The translations under genes and the position numbers were made by a program. From DASPJQ01 sp035299065 (GTDB lineage: Bacteria; Bacteroidota; Bacteroidia; Flavobacteriales_D; UBA2798), in assembly GCA_035299065.1 (NCBI GenBank), contig DATGXI010000002.1, positions 1-64,000 on the forward strand: DNA of 64,000 bases. Reading direction: 5' to 3'. Shown piece by piece: positions 1 to 9,832 of this stretch (positions are counted from its first letter, which is position 1; each line of letters opens with the position of its first letter). Under the pieces are notes generated by a model. The model was not told the DNA's origin, did not search any database, and worked only from the letters and a program-made list of their open reading frames with translations.

Positions 1-3000
1 CGTTTGACAATACGGTTTCACCGGCCTACCTGGCTTATGCCGGGCGCATAGGCAACGCTGTGTCTTACGGAAAATTCAACCTGTCAACAGGGAGTGTTTC
101 ATGGGCAAATACAACCGCCATATCAGGATACAACTATGCGCAGGGAATGGATGTGAAATTTCAGGGCGGAAATATTTTTGTTTGTGGCTTAGCAAACCAC
201 CCGGTTACATTGGATGATGCATTTGTGTTAAAAGTTAACGGCTCAGGAAGCGTAATGTACCTGCAAACATTCAACGGCTCGGCAAATGATAACGACCGTG
301 CAAAAAAGGTGGTTATTAACCCAAGTGGAGAAGCGTATATATACGGCACTTCAACCGATCCAACACAGGAATTTTTTGTTGCACGTTACACTACCTCGGG
401 TTCATTGGTTTGGAAGTCACAGTACATTCCACCTTCAGGTGAGGTGGTAGAAGAAGCCGTTGACATGGTTTTCAATAACACCTATACACAGCTTTACACA
501 ATTGGCCAAACCAGCAACGCGGGACTTGGTAATGGCGGGCTCGCACTTTTTGATCCGGTTATGGGGACACTTAATCATTCGGCAATTCTTAGTTATCCAA
601 CAATGCCATCCGCTGAATCGTTTAAAAAAATAACAGTTGATAATGCAAATAATTATTACTTGTCGGCCATAGCCAATTCATCGTCTTTTCTTGTAGCAAA
701 ACGCAATTCCGCTAATTTACCGGTTTATCACTTTTACTATAACCAGCCGGTAACCGCTTATGCAGGCACCTTCGTAGATGTAACAGGAAATATTTTTCTC
801 ACAGGATCAATAAATCAGTCAACAACTACATACAACGATGTGGTGATTGTGAAATACAGCGCTGCAGGATCAATGCTGTGGGACGGGGTTTTTGACAGCG
901 AGGTTAACTCGTCTGATTACACTACGGCTTTGTTTACTGACAATATTGGAAATCCTTTACTAATTGGAAATGTTACAAACAGCTTAACCGATCTTGATGC
1001 TGTGGTAAAAAAATATGATCCGGCTGGCAATGTATTATGGACTAATGTTATTGATTATGGAACAACCTATAACTCGTTGAATGGATATGCGCAAACTTCA
1101 ATAAACGAAATTTTCATTTCGACCAATAACCCGTCAGGGTATTCAGATGTTACAAAAATAGATGGTAGTGGAAATACCATGTGGAATACTACCGTGAATT
1201 ATGTAGCAGGAACAGGTTTTTCTGTTGATCCAACCAGTAATTTTTTTTACATGGGTGAGGCATCGGTTACGGGCCAATCAAATTTTAAACTTGGTAAGTA
1301 CAACTCAACAACTACACCTGTATGGACTTCGCTTCCAATCGTAAACCCGGCAGTTACCGCCATTTTAAGTAAAACAGTAAATGATGCGTCAGATAATCTT
1401 TATGCGCTGGGAATGCATATTGATAACTCCAAGTACTGGTTGTATATTGAAAAATACAACAGCGCGGGTATTTGGCAATGGGGAAAAAAAATTATGGGCC
1501 ATGACTCAACACAATTTGTTTTGGCAACCGACTTGCAGTTGGATGCCAGTGGAAATCCCCTTTTGCTTGGTTATGTAAAAATGACTGGTGGAGCTGATGC
1601 TGAAGTCATATCAAAACTTGATGCATCAACGGGAAATGTTTTTTTCAAAACATTTTACAATGCAGGCAATACGCACAACCAGTTTGGGTATGCAATGGCG
1701 CAGGATGCAATGGGCCAAATTTACATAGCAGGAAGCCATGCGTTGGTAACAACACCAGCATACAAGGTAGCAAGTGTTCAGAAGTTCTCGGCAGCTGGTA
1801 TATTCCAATGGGAGTATACGCATCCTTCAATAATAGGATCTGATTATTTTAGCAAGGTGGCATTGGATGTAACAGGGCATATTGTGCTAACAGGAGCAAG
1901 GGCTTTTTATCCGAATCCATTTACATTTGGTTCACATATTTTAACTGTTAAACTAAATTCAACAGGGAGTTTTGCGTGGGCAAAAACCTTTGAATCTGAT
2001 TTGCCGGGATCATTCAATGTTGGAGATATGAAGTTGTTTAATAACAGGATTTATATTTCTGCAAGCGGACAAATGAGTGCAGGAAACAACCATGATCTTG
2101 CGCTGGTAAAATACTGTGACAATGCGGCTCCCGTGGTGTTGGATCCTGTATCTTCATCGCCAATAAGTGAACCTGTTCTATTGTGTAGCGGCTCCACAAT
2201 TAACCTGACATCAGATGCATTTTCACCTTTATACCAATGGTTTCCAAATGGAGAAACAACCCCAATAATTTCCGCTTCAACATCAGGTCTTTATTCTGTA
2301 AAAACAACTGAATTGGACGGATGTGCAAAAGTATCAGATACGGTACAAGTTCTTGTAAAATCAATTCCCGTTACTCCTTCTGTATGTGCTGTAACCGTAG
2401 ATTCTGCATCTACCCATAATATTATTGTTTGGGACAAATCTGCATATACCGATGTAACTCATTTTATTATTTATCGGGAAGATGTAACAAACATTTATAT
2501 GCCAATAGGTTCTGTTCCGTATGATAGTTTGTCAGAATACCACGATTTTGGGGCCAACCCAAACATTACAACCAAGCGATACAAGATTTCGGCAGTTGAC
2601 TCATGCGGCACTGAAAGTGACTTGAGTCCTTATCACAATACGCTATATGTTTCAAATAATGGTTTTGGTGAATTCAGTTGGAACTTGTATGAAATTGAAT
2701 CTGGAGCAAATCCCGTTACCAGTTATGAACTTTACCGTGCCGATACAATTGGAGCGGCCTGGGTAATGGTAGGCTCAACTGCAGGAACACAGCAAATATT
2801 AATAGATCCCGATTATGACTTGTTCACCAATGCCAGCTGGTATGTGTCTACCGTATGGGGAATCTCATGCACACCTACACGGGCAGGTATAAGCACATCG
2901 CGTTCAAATATTCGGACACACAATGCATTGATAATAGGTAGTGCCGCTGATGAAATTGCAGAAGAAGGAGGATTGTTAGTGTATCCTAACCCTTCTGCCA

Positions 3001-3203
3001 ATAAAATCACCATAACAACTAAAATGTTTGTGGAAGGAAAAACGACCTTATTTTTTAAAGACGCGTCAGGCAGATTAGTGTTTGAAAGAAAAGTTGAAAG
3101 CCCTGAACAGGTTGTTGATATTAGCGCGCTTGCTACGGGTGTGTATTTTGTTGAATGTAAAATTGACAAAAATACCTGCTTGTCAAAATTCGTGAAATTG
3201 TAA
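1..3203 (+). CDS. Secreted beta-propeller protein with T9SS sorting domain (5' end outside window)
   Basis: The reading frame is open from base 3 without a start, so the gene begins upstream; a GTG at 60 is only an internal valine codon. About 1066 residues are visible. The first two thirds repeat a unit ending in motifs such as KYDPAGNVLW, KYSAAGSMLW, KYNSAGIWQW and KFSAAGIFQW, typical of SBBP-type beta-propeller repeats. An Ig-like segment (cysteines around bases 2183 and 2321) and a fibronectin-III-like segment follow. The last ~75 residues, starting at VYPNPS and ending in a basic/hydrophobic tail, are a type A T9SS sorting domain. This implies export across the outer membrane by the Por/T9SS machinery and surface attachment or release. 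The ligand is unknown. The next gene starts within 20 bp, so co-transcription is likely. Confidence 0.85.
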   Translation, partial: FDNTVSPAYLAYAGRIGNAVSYGKFNLSTGSVSWANTTAISGYNYAQGMDVKFQGGNIFVCGLANHPVTLDDAFVLKVNGSGSVMYLQTFNGSANDNDRAKKVVINPSGEAYIYGTSTDPTQEFFVARYTTSGSLVWKSQYIPPSGEVVEEAVDMVFNNTYTQLYTIGQTSNAGLGNGGLALFDPVMGTLNHSAILSYPTMPSAESFKKITVDNANNYYLSAIANSSSFLVAKRNSANLPVYHFYYNQPVTAYAGTFVDVTGNIFLTGSINQSTTTYNDVVIVKYSAAGSMLWDGVFDSEVNSSDYTTALFTDNIGNPLLIGNVTNSLTDLDAVVKKYDPAGNVLWTNVIDYGTTYNSLNGYAQTSINEIFISTNNPSGYSDVTKIDGSGNTMWNTTVNYVAGTGFSVDPTSNFFYMGEASVTGQSNFKLGKYNSTTTPVWTSLPIVNPAVTAILSKTVNDASDNLYALGMHIDNSKYWLYIEKYNSAGIWQWGKKIMGHDSTQFVLATDLQLDASGNPLLLGYVKMTGGADAEVISKLDASTGNVFFKTFYNAGNTHNQFGYAMAQDAMGQIYIAGSHALVTTPAYKVASVQKFSAAGIFQWEYTHPSIIGSDYFSKVALDVTGHIVLTGARAFYPNPFTFGSHILTVKLNSTGSFAWAKTFESDLPGSFNVGDMKLFNNRIYISASGQMSAGNNHDLALVKYCDNAAPVVLDPVSSSPISEPVLLCSGSTINLTSDAFSPLYQWFPNGETTPIISASTSGLYSVKTTELDGCAKVSDTVQVLVKSIPVTPSVCAVTVDSASTHNIIVWDKSAYTDVTHFIIYREDVTNIYMPIGSVPYDSLSEYHDFGANPNITTKRYKISAVDSCGTESDLSPYHNTLYVSNNGFGEFSWNLYEIESGANPVTSYELYRADTIGAAWVMVGSTAGTQQILIDPDYDLFTNASWYVSTVWGISCTPTRAGISTSRSNIRTHNALIIGSAADEIAEEGGLLVYPNPSANKITITTKMFVEGKTTLFFKDASGRLVFERKVESPEQVVDISALATGVYFVECKIDKNTCLSKFVKL

Positions 3204-3222
3204 CCAAAATATGTTAGCCTTA

Positions 3223-5499
3223 ATGAAAAATAAATGGACACTTATTGTTGTTGTTTTGTTTTTTGTTCAGAAGGCAAAGGCACAAAACGTGGGTATAAAT
3301 GCGTCTGGGGCATCACCTGATGTGTCGGCAATGTTGGATGTTGTTGCTTCAGATAAAGGTTTGCTTATTCCGCGTGTAGCGTTAACAGCCGCCAATGTGT
3401 CTGCGCCTATAGCTTCGCCCGTAGTTTCGTTGCTTGTTTACAATACAATAACATCAGGAATAGCTCCAAATATAGTCACACCTGGTTATTATTATTGGAG
3501 TGGAGCAAGTTGGTTGCGCCTTCAAACAACAGCAGCCTGGACATTGTCAGGAAACGGAGGTACAACAGCAGGAATAAATTTTTTAGGAACAACAGATAAT
3601 GTTGACATTGTTTTCAAACGCAATAATATTCAGGCGGGATATCTTGGAACTTCCAATACTTCTTTTGGGACAAGTACATTGAATCCAATAAGCACAGGTT
3701 ATGATAATACAGCCATTGGTGCAGGCGCCTTGTGGTCCAATACCACAGGCTTTTTCAATACAGCGGTAGGTTCCGGAGCTTTGACATTGAATACAACGGG
3801 TATAAGCAACGTTGCAATTGGGTATAGTTCATTGTATCAAAGTACGGCCTCTAACAATACAGCCGTTGGTTACTATGCCATGCATGAAACTACAACAGGA
3901 GTACAAAACACGGCACTGGGAACACAGGCCCTTTTTAGAAATACTACAGGTTTGTGTAATTCGGCAATGGGGTATTTTGCACTCGGAAATAATACAACAG
4001 GAAGCAGCAATGTATCAATGGGTATGACAAGTATGTACAATAACACTGCAGGCAATAACAACAATGCGCTCGGTATTAATTCTCTTTATAACAATACTTC
4101 CGGATCTAATAATACAGCGCTTGGGTATAATGCACTTTATTCAAATGTGGCAGGAAATAATGCTACAGCAGTTGGCTATGGTGCAATGTATTATTCAAAT
4201 AGTACGGCCACAGGCTATACAAATCAAAATGTTGCTTTTGGTTACGAAGCATTGCGTGGCTCTTTTGGGGCTGCATCAAATACAGGGAACTTAAACACAG
4301 CAGTCGGGTATCAATCTATGCTCTTCAATTCTACAGGAACGTATAACACGGTTGTTGGCTTTCAGGCATTGTATAGCAATACCGGAGGTTCTGCCAATGT
4401 AGCGTTAGGGTATAGGACGTTATACAACAACGTTGGTGGATTCAACAACACTGCGATTGGTTCCGATGTTTTGTATTCCAATTCGAGTGGATTTCTGAAT
4501 ATAGGCGCAGGTTATATGGCCTTGTGGTCAAACTCAAGTGGTGCCTATAACGTAGCAACGGGTGCTTATGCTTTACGGGGAAATACGAGCGGGGGAAATA
4601 ACACCGCCAGCGGGGCATATAGTTTATATTCAAATACAAGTGGCTCTTCCAATTCAGCCTTTGGATCAAATTCGCTTTATTCCAATTCAACAGGCGTAAA
4701 TAATACTGCTGTAGGATTACAGGCCATGTATAGCAACACCATTGGAACAAGAAATACAGCAACAGGTGTTTCTGCTCTTTATACAAATTCAAGCGGAGTA
4801 GATAACAGCGCAAACGGTTACGAAGCCTTGTTTTCAAACACCACGGGTCAAAGCAATGTTGCTGCGGGAGCGTACGCATTGCGTTTAAATACAACAGGTG
4901 CATACAACACAGCAGTTGGCCCCAATGCTTTATTAAATAATAGTACAGGTAATTACAATACGGCAGTTGGATATAATGCAGGTGCAACTGGTAATTATAC
5001 TAACGCCAGTGCTATAGGGGCCAATGCAACGGTTTCGGCAAGTAACAATATGATATTTGGTGATAATGCTGTGGTGGGTTGGGGATTTGGTGTGTCACCG
5101 CTGGCAGGCGTAAATGCTTTGCAGGTTGGAACCAATGGAACCAATGGCAATGGCGCACGCCTTACAATTGGAGGAACGTGGACCAATGCATCTGACAGGA
5201 ACAAAAAGGAAAATATTCAACACCTTGATGGGTATGAAATTTTGCAGCGGGTTAAACAACTTGATATTACGCGTTGGAATTATATTGGGGAACCTGCATC
5301 CGTTACGCACATTGGGCCTATGGCACAGGATTTTTACAGCTTGTTTGGTACTGGTGGCGATAATGTTTCAATTTCAACCATAGACCCTGCAGGGGTAGCA
5401 CTCCTGGCCATTAAACAACAGCAACTCATTATTGAAGAGCAACAACGAGCCATTGAAATACTCACTAAAAAAATTGAAATGCTTGAAAAAGCACCATGA
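3223..5499 (+). CDS. Repeat adhesin / fibre-like protein with C-terminal S74 chaperone domain
   Basis: An ATG at 3223 (MKNKWTL) gives a clean signal peptide ending near KAKAQ; an ATG at 3211 would add four residues. After an N-terminal region of ~140 residues come about 25 tandem units of 17 residues with the pattern NTAxGxxALxxNTTGxx (roughly bases 3700-4980), resembling the left-handed beta-roll of trimeric autotransporter heads and phage fibres. The final ~100 residues (SDRNKKENI, GPMAQDF, then a coiled-coil end) match the peptidase S74 intramolecular chaperone domain, which in phage endosialidases trimerises the stalk and then cleaves itself off. No T9SS domain is visible. I infer a trimeric surface fibre. 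Target and export route are unknown. Confidence 0.8.
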   Translation: MKNKWTLIVVVLFFVQKAKAQNVGINASGASPDVSAMLDVVASDKGLLIPRVALTAANVSAPIASPVVSLLVYNTITSGIAPNIVTPGYYYWSGASWLRLQTTAAWTLSGNGGTTAGINFLGTTDNVDIVFKRNNIQAGYLGTSNTSFGTSTLNPISTGYDNTAIGAGALWSNTTGFFNTAVGSGALTLNTTGISNVAIGYSSLYQSTASNNTAVGYYAMHETTTGVQNTALGTQALFRNTTGLCNSAMGYFALGNNTTGSSNVSMGMTSMYNNTAGNNNNALGINSLYNNTSGSNNTALGYNALYSNVAGNNATAVGYGAMYYSNSTATGYTNQNVAFGYEALRGSFGAASNTGNLNTAVGYQSMLFNSTGTYNTVVGFQALYSNTGGSANVALGYRTLYNNVGGFNNTAIGSDVLYSNSSGFLNIGAGYMALWSNSSGAYNVATGAYALRGNTSGGNNTASGAYSLYSNTSGSSNSAFGSNSLYSNSTGVNNTAVGLQAMYSNTIGTRNTATGVSALYTNSSGVDNSANGYEALFSNTTGQSNVAAGAYALRLNTTGAYNTAVGPNALLNNSTGNYNTAVGYNAGATGNYTNASAIGANATVSASNNMIFGDNAVVGWGFGVSPLAGVNALQVGTNGTNGNGARLTIGGTWTNASDRNKKENIQHLDGYEILQRVKQLDITRWNYIGEPASVTHIGPMAQDFYSLFGTGGDNVSISTIDPAGVALLAIKQQQLIIEEQQRAIEILTKKIEMLEKAP

Positions 5500-5520
5500 A
5501 GCTTGCCGGATTCATGCATC

Positions 5521-5577
5521 GCCATACCGGTTGCAAACATAGCTTGCCGTTTACTGTTTATGGCTTTTTTATTTTTT
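5521..5577 (+). terminator. Possible terminator after the repeat adhesin
   Basis: GCCATA (5521-5526) can pair with TATGGC (5559-5564), with a short CGG/CCG pairing possible inside, followed directly by a T-rich run (5565-5577, one A). The long loop makes it a weak candidate. Confidence 0.4.
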
Positions 5578-5611
5578 GTAGTCAATGTAAATTAGGCTAA
5601 AATTATACAAA

Positions 5612-7288
5612 ATGAAGCCGGCTAATAACTATTCAAAGCATTTCCTTCCGCTTATTTTTTTCATGGGAACAAGTGCGTTTTCGTTTTCAAATCACAAACC
5701 AAATCCAATGGAGCTAAAAGCAGAAGTAGTTTTTTCAAACCAGCCATTCATTGGTGAAAATCCGGGTGCAAAACCTGTGAACGATTTTAAAGCCTGGGAC
5801 GAAATTTATGGTCGCGTTACTTTTTCAAAACCAATTGAACAATTGCTGGTAGGTGAATTTGAAAATGGCATTGCCGATTACGATCCTTACCTGGGAACTT
5901 CGCTTATGCGTTTTTCTTTAAAACAGGATGATAATGGCGTAGGGGTTGCAATTGAGCGCAGGCTTACGGCTGAAGAACTAAAATTAAATTATATAGATTT
6001 TGATATAGCACCTGCCGAAACGCGTTCACGAAGTGTTTATCCCTCGAATAATTTCGGGTCAGCTGTTGCCAGGCAAAACACATATTTTGAAGCCAGAAAA
6101 AAAGGAACCTTTACCATGACGGTTGAGTTCCTTGATGGAAAAGGCGATGCGCTTGAAGGTCAAAATATAAAAAATAAACTCACAATTGATTATAGTGACA
6201 TACCGGAAGGATACCAGGGGACCGAGAAAATGAGTCAGTGGGAACGTTCCATTTCTTCGGCAGCGCAGGGTTGGGTGGTGTCCGATAACCTGAAGAAAAT
6301 GGCTACCGAACCTAACATTACTTTTTCTAAAAAACCTTTTTCTGATGATTCCCGTATCATAACTTCATCCGTAAAGGCTGGTGATCCTATTTATGGACGC
6401 ATTGTGCTCAAGAAACCATTGAAAGAATATGTTTCAGACTGGAAACCTGAAAAACTTCAAATAAACATAAAATGCTTAAATGACAACATAACAGGTATTG
6501 CTGTCGAAAAAATGATTCGTGCAGGTGAACTTGAAAATGCATATATCGATTTTGATATTTTCCCTTCACCTGAAAGCGCAAAGGATGTCTATTCGAACAA
6601 CCTTGGTTTTTATCGCACTGTTTTTTCGTCAGAAATAATATCTGGTGCAAAATTAAGGTTTGAATTTTCCCTGGCAAGCGAATACAATGCAAGTTACAAT
6701 GGATTTAAAAAAATGGAAGGTTATGGTGAACTTGAAATCGATTATGCGGGCTTGACATCACAACAAATTGATGAGCTGAGCGAAAAGGGAAGGAAACTGG
6801 GAGAGAAGGCTGAAGAAAATGCCGATAGATTGGCCGGTGTTGAAGGTGTAGCGAAGGTAAAAACATTACCAATGCCAATTGTATTTACAAGGGCAGGTAA
6901 AAGTGGTTATACTGGCTATAGCAATGCAACCATTGTGCAAATGATCAAAACAAAGTTTAAGGCAACCGAGGTGCTTATGCTAACGTTTGATGAATCCGAT
7001 GGCAGTGGTGATTTTTCAGCATTAACCGATTTGAATAACTATCCAACAGAAAAAATAGGTAACCACGTGTTTTATTTTGTATTCAAGGACCCATTGGACG
7101 GTTTGTATAAATTTTCGGGAGGGCGTTTGCGAATGCTGTATGAAGGAAACGGTAAATATGGTGAAGTGTACATTTTTCCTTATTCACCTTTGTTGGAAGC
7201 AGACCCTGTTTTTCCGTACGACCCGATGCGGAAGAAATTGGGATTTGATTCAATTTTCTTTTTTGACCCGCTAAAAATTAAACGCTAA
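5612..7288 (+). CDS. Exported protein of unknown function with two tandem homologous domains
   Basis: 558 residues with an N-terminal hydrophobic signal (residues ~10-28). I do not recognise the family. Two related domains are visible: residues ~30-200 and ~225-390. Both contain an YGR motif early (IYGRVTFSKP, IYGRIVLKKP), the shared motif YIDFDI (positions ~130 and ~305) and SNNxG a few residues later, so they look like an ancient duplication. A C-terminal ~130-residue region is not repeated. The gene sits among other exported proteins on the same strand. No lipobox, metal site or catalytic motif is evident. A periplasmic or surface beta-sandwich protein is a guess. Confidence 0.75.
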   Translation: MKPANNYSKHFLPLIFFMGTSAFSFSNHKPNPMELKAEVVFSNQPFIGENPGAKPVNDFKAWDEIYGRVTFSKPIEQLLVGEFENGIADYDPYLGTSLMRFSLKQDDNGVGVAIERRLTAEELKLNYIDFDIAPAETRSRSVYPSNNFGSAVARQNTYFEARKKGTFTMTVEFLDGKGDALEGQNIKNKLTIDYSDIPEGYQGTEKMSQWERSISSAAQGWVVSDNLKKMATEPNITFSKKPFSDDSRIITSSVKAGDPIYGRIVLKKPLKEYVSDWKPEKLQINIKCLNDNITGIAVEKMIRAGELENAYIDFDIFPSPESAKDVYSNNLGFYRTVFSSEIISGAKLRFEFSLASEYNASYNGFKKMEGYGELEIDYAGLTSQQIDELSEKGRKLGEKAEENADRLAGVEGVAKVKTLPMPIVFTRAGKSGYTGYSNATIVQMIKTKFKATEVLMLTFDESDGSGDFSALTDLNNYPTEKIGNHVFYFVFKDPLDGLYKFSGGRLRMLYEGNGKYGEVYIFPYSPLLEADPVFPYDPMRKKLGFDSIFFFDPLKIKR

Positions 7289-7354
7289 AAATGGAACGTG
7301 TAGGAATACCCCTGTTTTAACGGCAATGTGACCTGTAAAATAAAAAACAAAAAA

Positions 7355-8575
7355 ATGGCAAAAATTTTAAAAAGCAGTTTAAACCTGGGTTTGGTTACGC
7401 TATTGTGTGTACAGGTTGTTGGGGCACAAATAAATCCAAAAACCGCACTGAAAAAATTAAAACCTGATGTCCCCGGTAAAGAGGACATAAAACCAAACGC
7501 TCCTTCTGTTGATGAAGCAAAAATACAAGATGTGAAAGTTGTGCCTGCATCAAAATATCAGGTTTCAACGGTTGCGGGTCCCGGAACCATTAGTTCTGAT
7601 GGAAAGGGTTATCGAAATGAACCAGGAAAAAAGGCGTTGTTCAACGAAATTTCAGGCATGGTCATTGATGAAAGCGGAAACCTTTTTTTGGCCGAAATGG
7701 GAAACTTTTGCATTCGCAAGGTTGCAGCAGATTTGACCGTATCTACCTATGCCGGAAAAAATGAGCAGCTAAGCCGTGATGGCACGTTTAGGCTTGCGCG
7801 GTTTTATAATCCTGCCAGTTTGTGGCGAAATAAAAACGGTGATATGCTGGTTGCCGATAAAGCAAGCAACGCCATACGAAAACTTACAAAAGAAGGAACT
7901 GTTGTAACGCTGGCTGGTGGTAACGATATGGGAAATACAGATGGCGTAATTGCAAAGGCACAATTTAATCAGCCTGTAACAGCGGTTGAAGACAGTAAAG
8001 GAAATATTTTTGTGGCTGATCGTTCAAACAGCCGCATTCGCAAAATTAGCCAGGGACGAGTAACAACTTTTGCAGGCAGTGAATTTGGAACAAAGGATGG
8101 AACCGGGACCCAGGCGCAGTTTCAATATCCCCTGGGATTGGTAATTGATAAAAACGACAATTTATATGTTTATGAATATAATACCATAAGAAAAATTACT
8201 CCCGATGGTGTTGTTTCAACATTGGCAGGGTTACGCGATGAACAAAAAGTGGTAGATGCAAAAGGAAACAAAGCCAGGTTTTACGGTATTGAAGGGCTTG
8301 CCATTGACGATAAAGGAAATTTATATGTTACTGATAAAGGTACCGATCAAAGCGCTTCCATTCGCATGATAACCCCTGATGGCGAAGTGAAAACACTTGT
8401 GGGTGCACATTTGTGCAGGGCCGGTAAACCCTCCAATGACGATCCAATGAAGGATGGAAACGCGGCTGATGTTTACCTTGAAGACCTTAGAGGTTTGTGC
8501 GTTGGTGCTAACGGAGATATTTATTTTGTTGATCACTTGTACAACTGCATCAGAAAAATATCAATTATAAAATAA
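7355..8575 (+). CDS. Secreted NHL-repeat beta-propeller protein
   Basis: The ATG at 7355 (MAKILK) is preferred over an upstream GTG at 7328 because it begins a normal signal peptide ending near VVGAQ. The 406-residue product carries about five or six NHL-type repeats, each with a phrase such as DESGNLFLAEMGNFCIRKV, DSKGNIFVADRSNSRIRKI or DDKGNLYVTDKG, separated by STYAG/TLAGG loops. NHL propellers usually bind proteins or ligands; some are lactonases, but no catalytic residues can be assigned here. It likely acts in the periplasm or outside the cell. It is transcribed with the following lipoprotein genes (19-bp gap). Confidence 0.85.
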   Translation: MAKILKSSLNLGLVTLLCVQVVGAQINPKTALKKLKPDVPGKEDIKPNAPSVDEAKIQDVKVVPASKYQVSTVAGPGTISSDGKGYRNEPGKKALFNEISGMVIDESGNLFLAEMGNFCIRKVAADLTVSTYAGKNEQLSRDGTFRLARFYNPASLWRNKNGDMLVADKASNAIRKLTKEGTVVTLAGGNDMGNTDGVIAKAQFNQPVTAVEDSKGNIFVADRSNSRIRKISQGRVTTFAGSEFGTKDGTGTQAQFQYPLGLVIDKNDNLYVYEYNTIRKITPDGVVSTLAGLRDEQKVVDAKGNKARFYGIEGLAIDDKGNLYVTDKGTDQSASIRMITPDGEVKTLVGAHLCRAGKPSNDDPMKDGNAADVYLEDLRGLCVGANGDIYFVDHLYNCIRKISIIK

Positions 8576-8594
8576 AATTTAATCTGTATTATTT

Positions 8595-9053
8595 ATGAAA
8601 ACAAGTAGACTGCTGGTTTTAATTATAGTTTTTTTTGGGCCTGGCTGCGGCCGTAGCAATATGGATCGGTTGGCGCATGATTGGATGGTGGAAGTTGCGC
8701 ATTCAAGTCATTCCGGCCAGGAAACAGAAACCGATGGCCAGGTTGCAACAATTAATTCAGCCGATGAGTTTATTAAACAAGAATTTGTTGGAAGACTTTA
8801 TAAAATCAAGGAAGATGGAAGTTTTATACGGGTACACAAGGGTGAGTTGCAAAACGGAACCTGGGAAAATAACGGAAATGAAGTGAACTTCACAATTGAT
8901 GGGGTGGTCACAGAAAAATGGTTTTTTAAACATGGAATTGAAGTTTTTGGTGATATGTCTATCAGACCCGATGCAACCATTGCCGGGTACGAATACCCTG
9001 TAACGTTTAAATTAAAACCAGTTGAAGGCCAACATGTAGAAACCGATTTTTAA
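8595..9053 (+). CDS. Small putative lipoprotein, lipocalin-like
   Basis: 152 residues. The N-terminal hydrophobic stretch ends in PGCGRS, a poor but possible lipobox. The central part, with an EDGSF motif followed by GTWENNGNEV and a WFF segment, resembles short Bacteroidota lipocalin-like/META-like proteins that compare a 'with' and 'without' state of a beta-barrel. The family cannot be named. It lies between the NHL protein and the FISUMP lipoprotein with gaps of 19 and 12 bp, so the three are probably one transcript. Confidence 0.65.
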   Translation: MKTSRLLVLIIVFFGPGCGRSNMDRLAHDWMVEVAHSSHSGQETETDGQVATINSADEFIKQEFVGRLYKIKEDGSFIRVHKGELQNGTWENNGNEVNFTIDGVVTEKWFFKHGIEVFGDMSIRPDATIAGYEYPVTFKLKPVEGQHVETDF

Positions 9054-9065
9054 TTTTTTTAAAAA

Positions 9066-9815
9066 ATGATGTTTTTGAACAAAAATTCCGGCAACTATTT
9101 CACCTGTATTTTTTGGACCTTTGCTGTCTTAACAATGGTTGTTTCCTGCTCAACCAACGAAGCTCCAAACACAGTAAATAAAAAATCTGTACCAGCTGAA
9201 CGTGGTGATGAAAAACCTGAACCGGTTAAAATTGGTAACCAGGAATGGTCAGCCAAAAACCTTTCGGTGGCTCATTTTAAAAATGGAGAAGAAATTCCAC
9301 AGGCCAAATCAGCCGAAGATTGGGTTAAAGCATGCAATGATAAAAAACCGGCATGGTGTTATTATGATTTTAAATTCACCGATGAATACGCACCATTTGG
9401 ACGATTGTATAACTGGTATGCAGTAAATGATTCGCGTGGACTAGCACCTGAAGGGTGGCATATTCCTTCAGAAGCCGAATGGTATGATTTGATTAGTTTT
9501 GCCGGCCAGGAAGAGTATGCAGGAAGATACCTTAAGTCAAAAGATTTGTGGTTGGGAGATGGAAATGGAGTTGATGAATATGGTTTCAGGGCATTACCCG
9601 CGGGTTTGTGTGAAAGCAATGGTAATTGCGATTTATGGATGGGAATGGCAAATTTCTGGACATCGGCTGCTAAAAACGACAGTACAGCAGTGGCTGTTTC
9701 AATGATGGGTGTTTCTTATGATGTTGAGCTCGGTCGTGATGCCGCCTTTAGTGCGTGTATGGTAACAGGCGAACCAAACGGAGCAGGTTTTTCAGTACGA
9801 TGTATTAAAGATTAA
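9066..9815 (+). CDS. FISUMP-domain lipoprotein (Fibrobacter succinogenes major paralogous domain)
   Basis: 249 residues. The signal sequence ends at the lipobox VVSC (Cys ~29), so the protein should be lipidated. From residue ~56 it shows the hallmark order of the FISUMP domain: IGNQEWSAKNL, FGRLYNWYAV, PEGWHIPSEAEW, YGFRALPAG, FWTSA and the terminal SVRCIKD. The domain is common as a surface module in Bacteroidota and Fibrobacter and resembles the formylglycine-generating-enzyme/C-type-lectin-like fold. Its molecular role is not established. It is the last gene of the + strand run; a strong hairpin follows at 9833. Confidence 0.85.
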   Translation: MMFLNKNSGNYFTCIFWTFAVLTMVVSCSTNEAPNTVNKKSVPAERGDEKPEPVKIGNQEWSAKNLSVAHFKNGEEIPQAKSAEDWVKACNDKKPAWCYYDFKFTDEYAPFGRLYNWYAVNDSRGLAPEGWHIPSEAEWYDLISFAGQEEYAGRYLKSKDLWLGDGNGVDEYGFRALPAGLCESNGNCDLWMGMANFWTSAAKNDSTAVAVSMMGVSYDVELGRDAAFSACMVTGEPNGAGFSVRCIKD

Positions 9816-9832
9816 GCCTGATTTTTGAAGTA

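Noticed and set aside
60..62. GTG at 60 as start of the first gene
   Set aside because: The frame is open back to base 3 with sequence of the same character, and no signal peptide begins at the GTG; the gene is cut by the window edge.
4442..4987. 181-codon open frame on the - strand inside the adhesin
   Set aside because: It is antisense to the repeat region; its composition (Tyr/Leu/Arg-rich) is the mirror of the repeats and it has no domain or signal.
3700..4990. Regular 51-bp periodicity resembling a repeat array
   Set aside because: It is the coding repeat of the adhesin, in frame and varying between units, not a CRISPR array with identical repeats and unique spacers.
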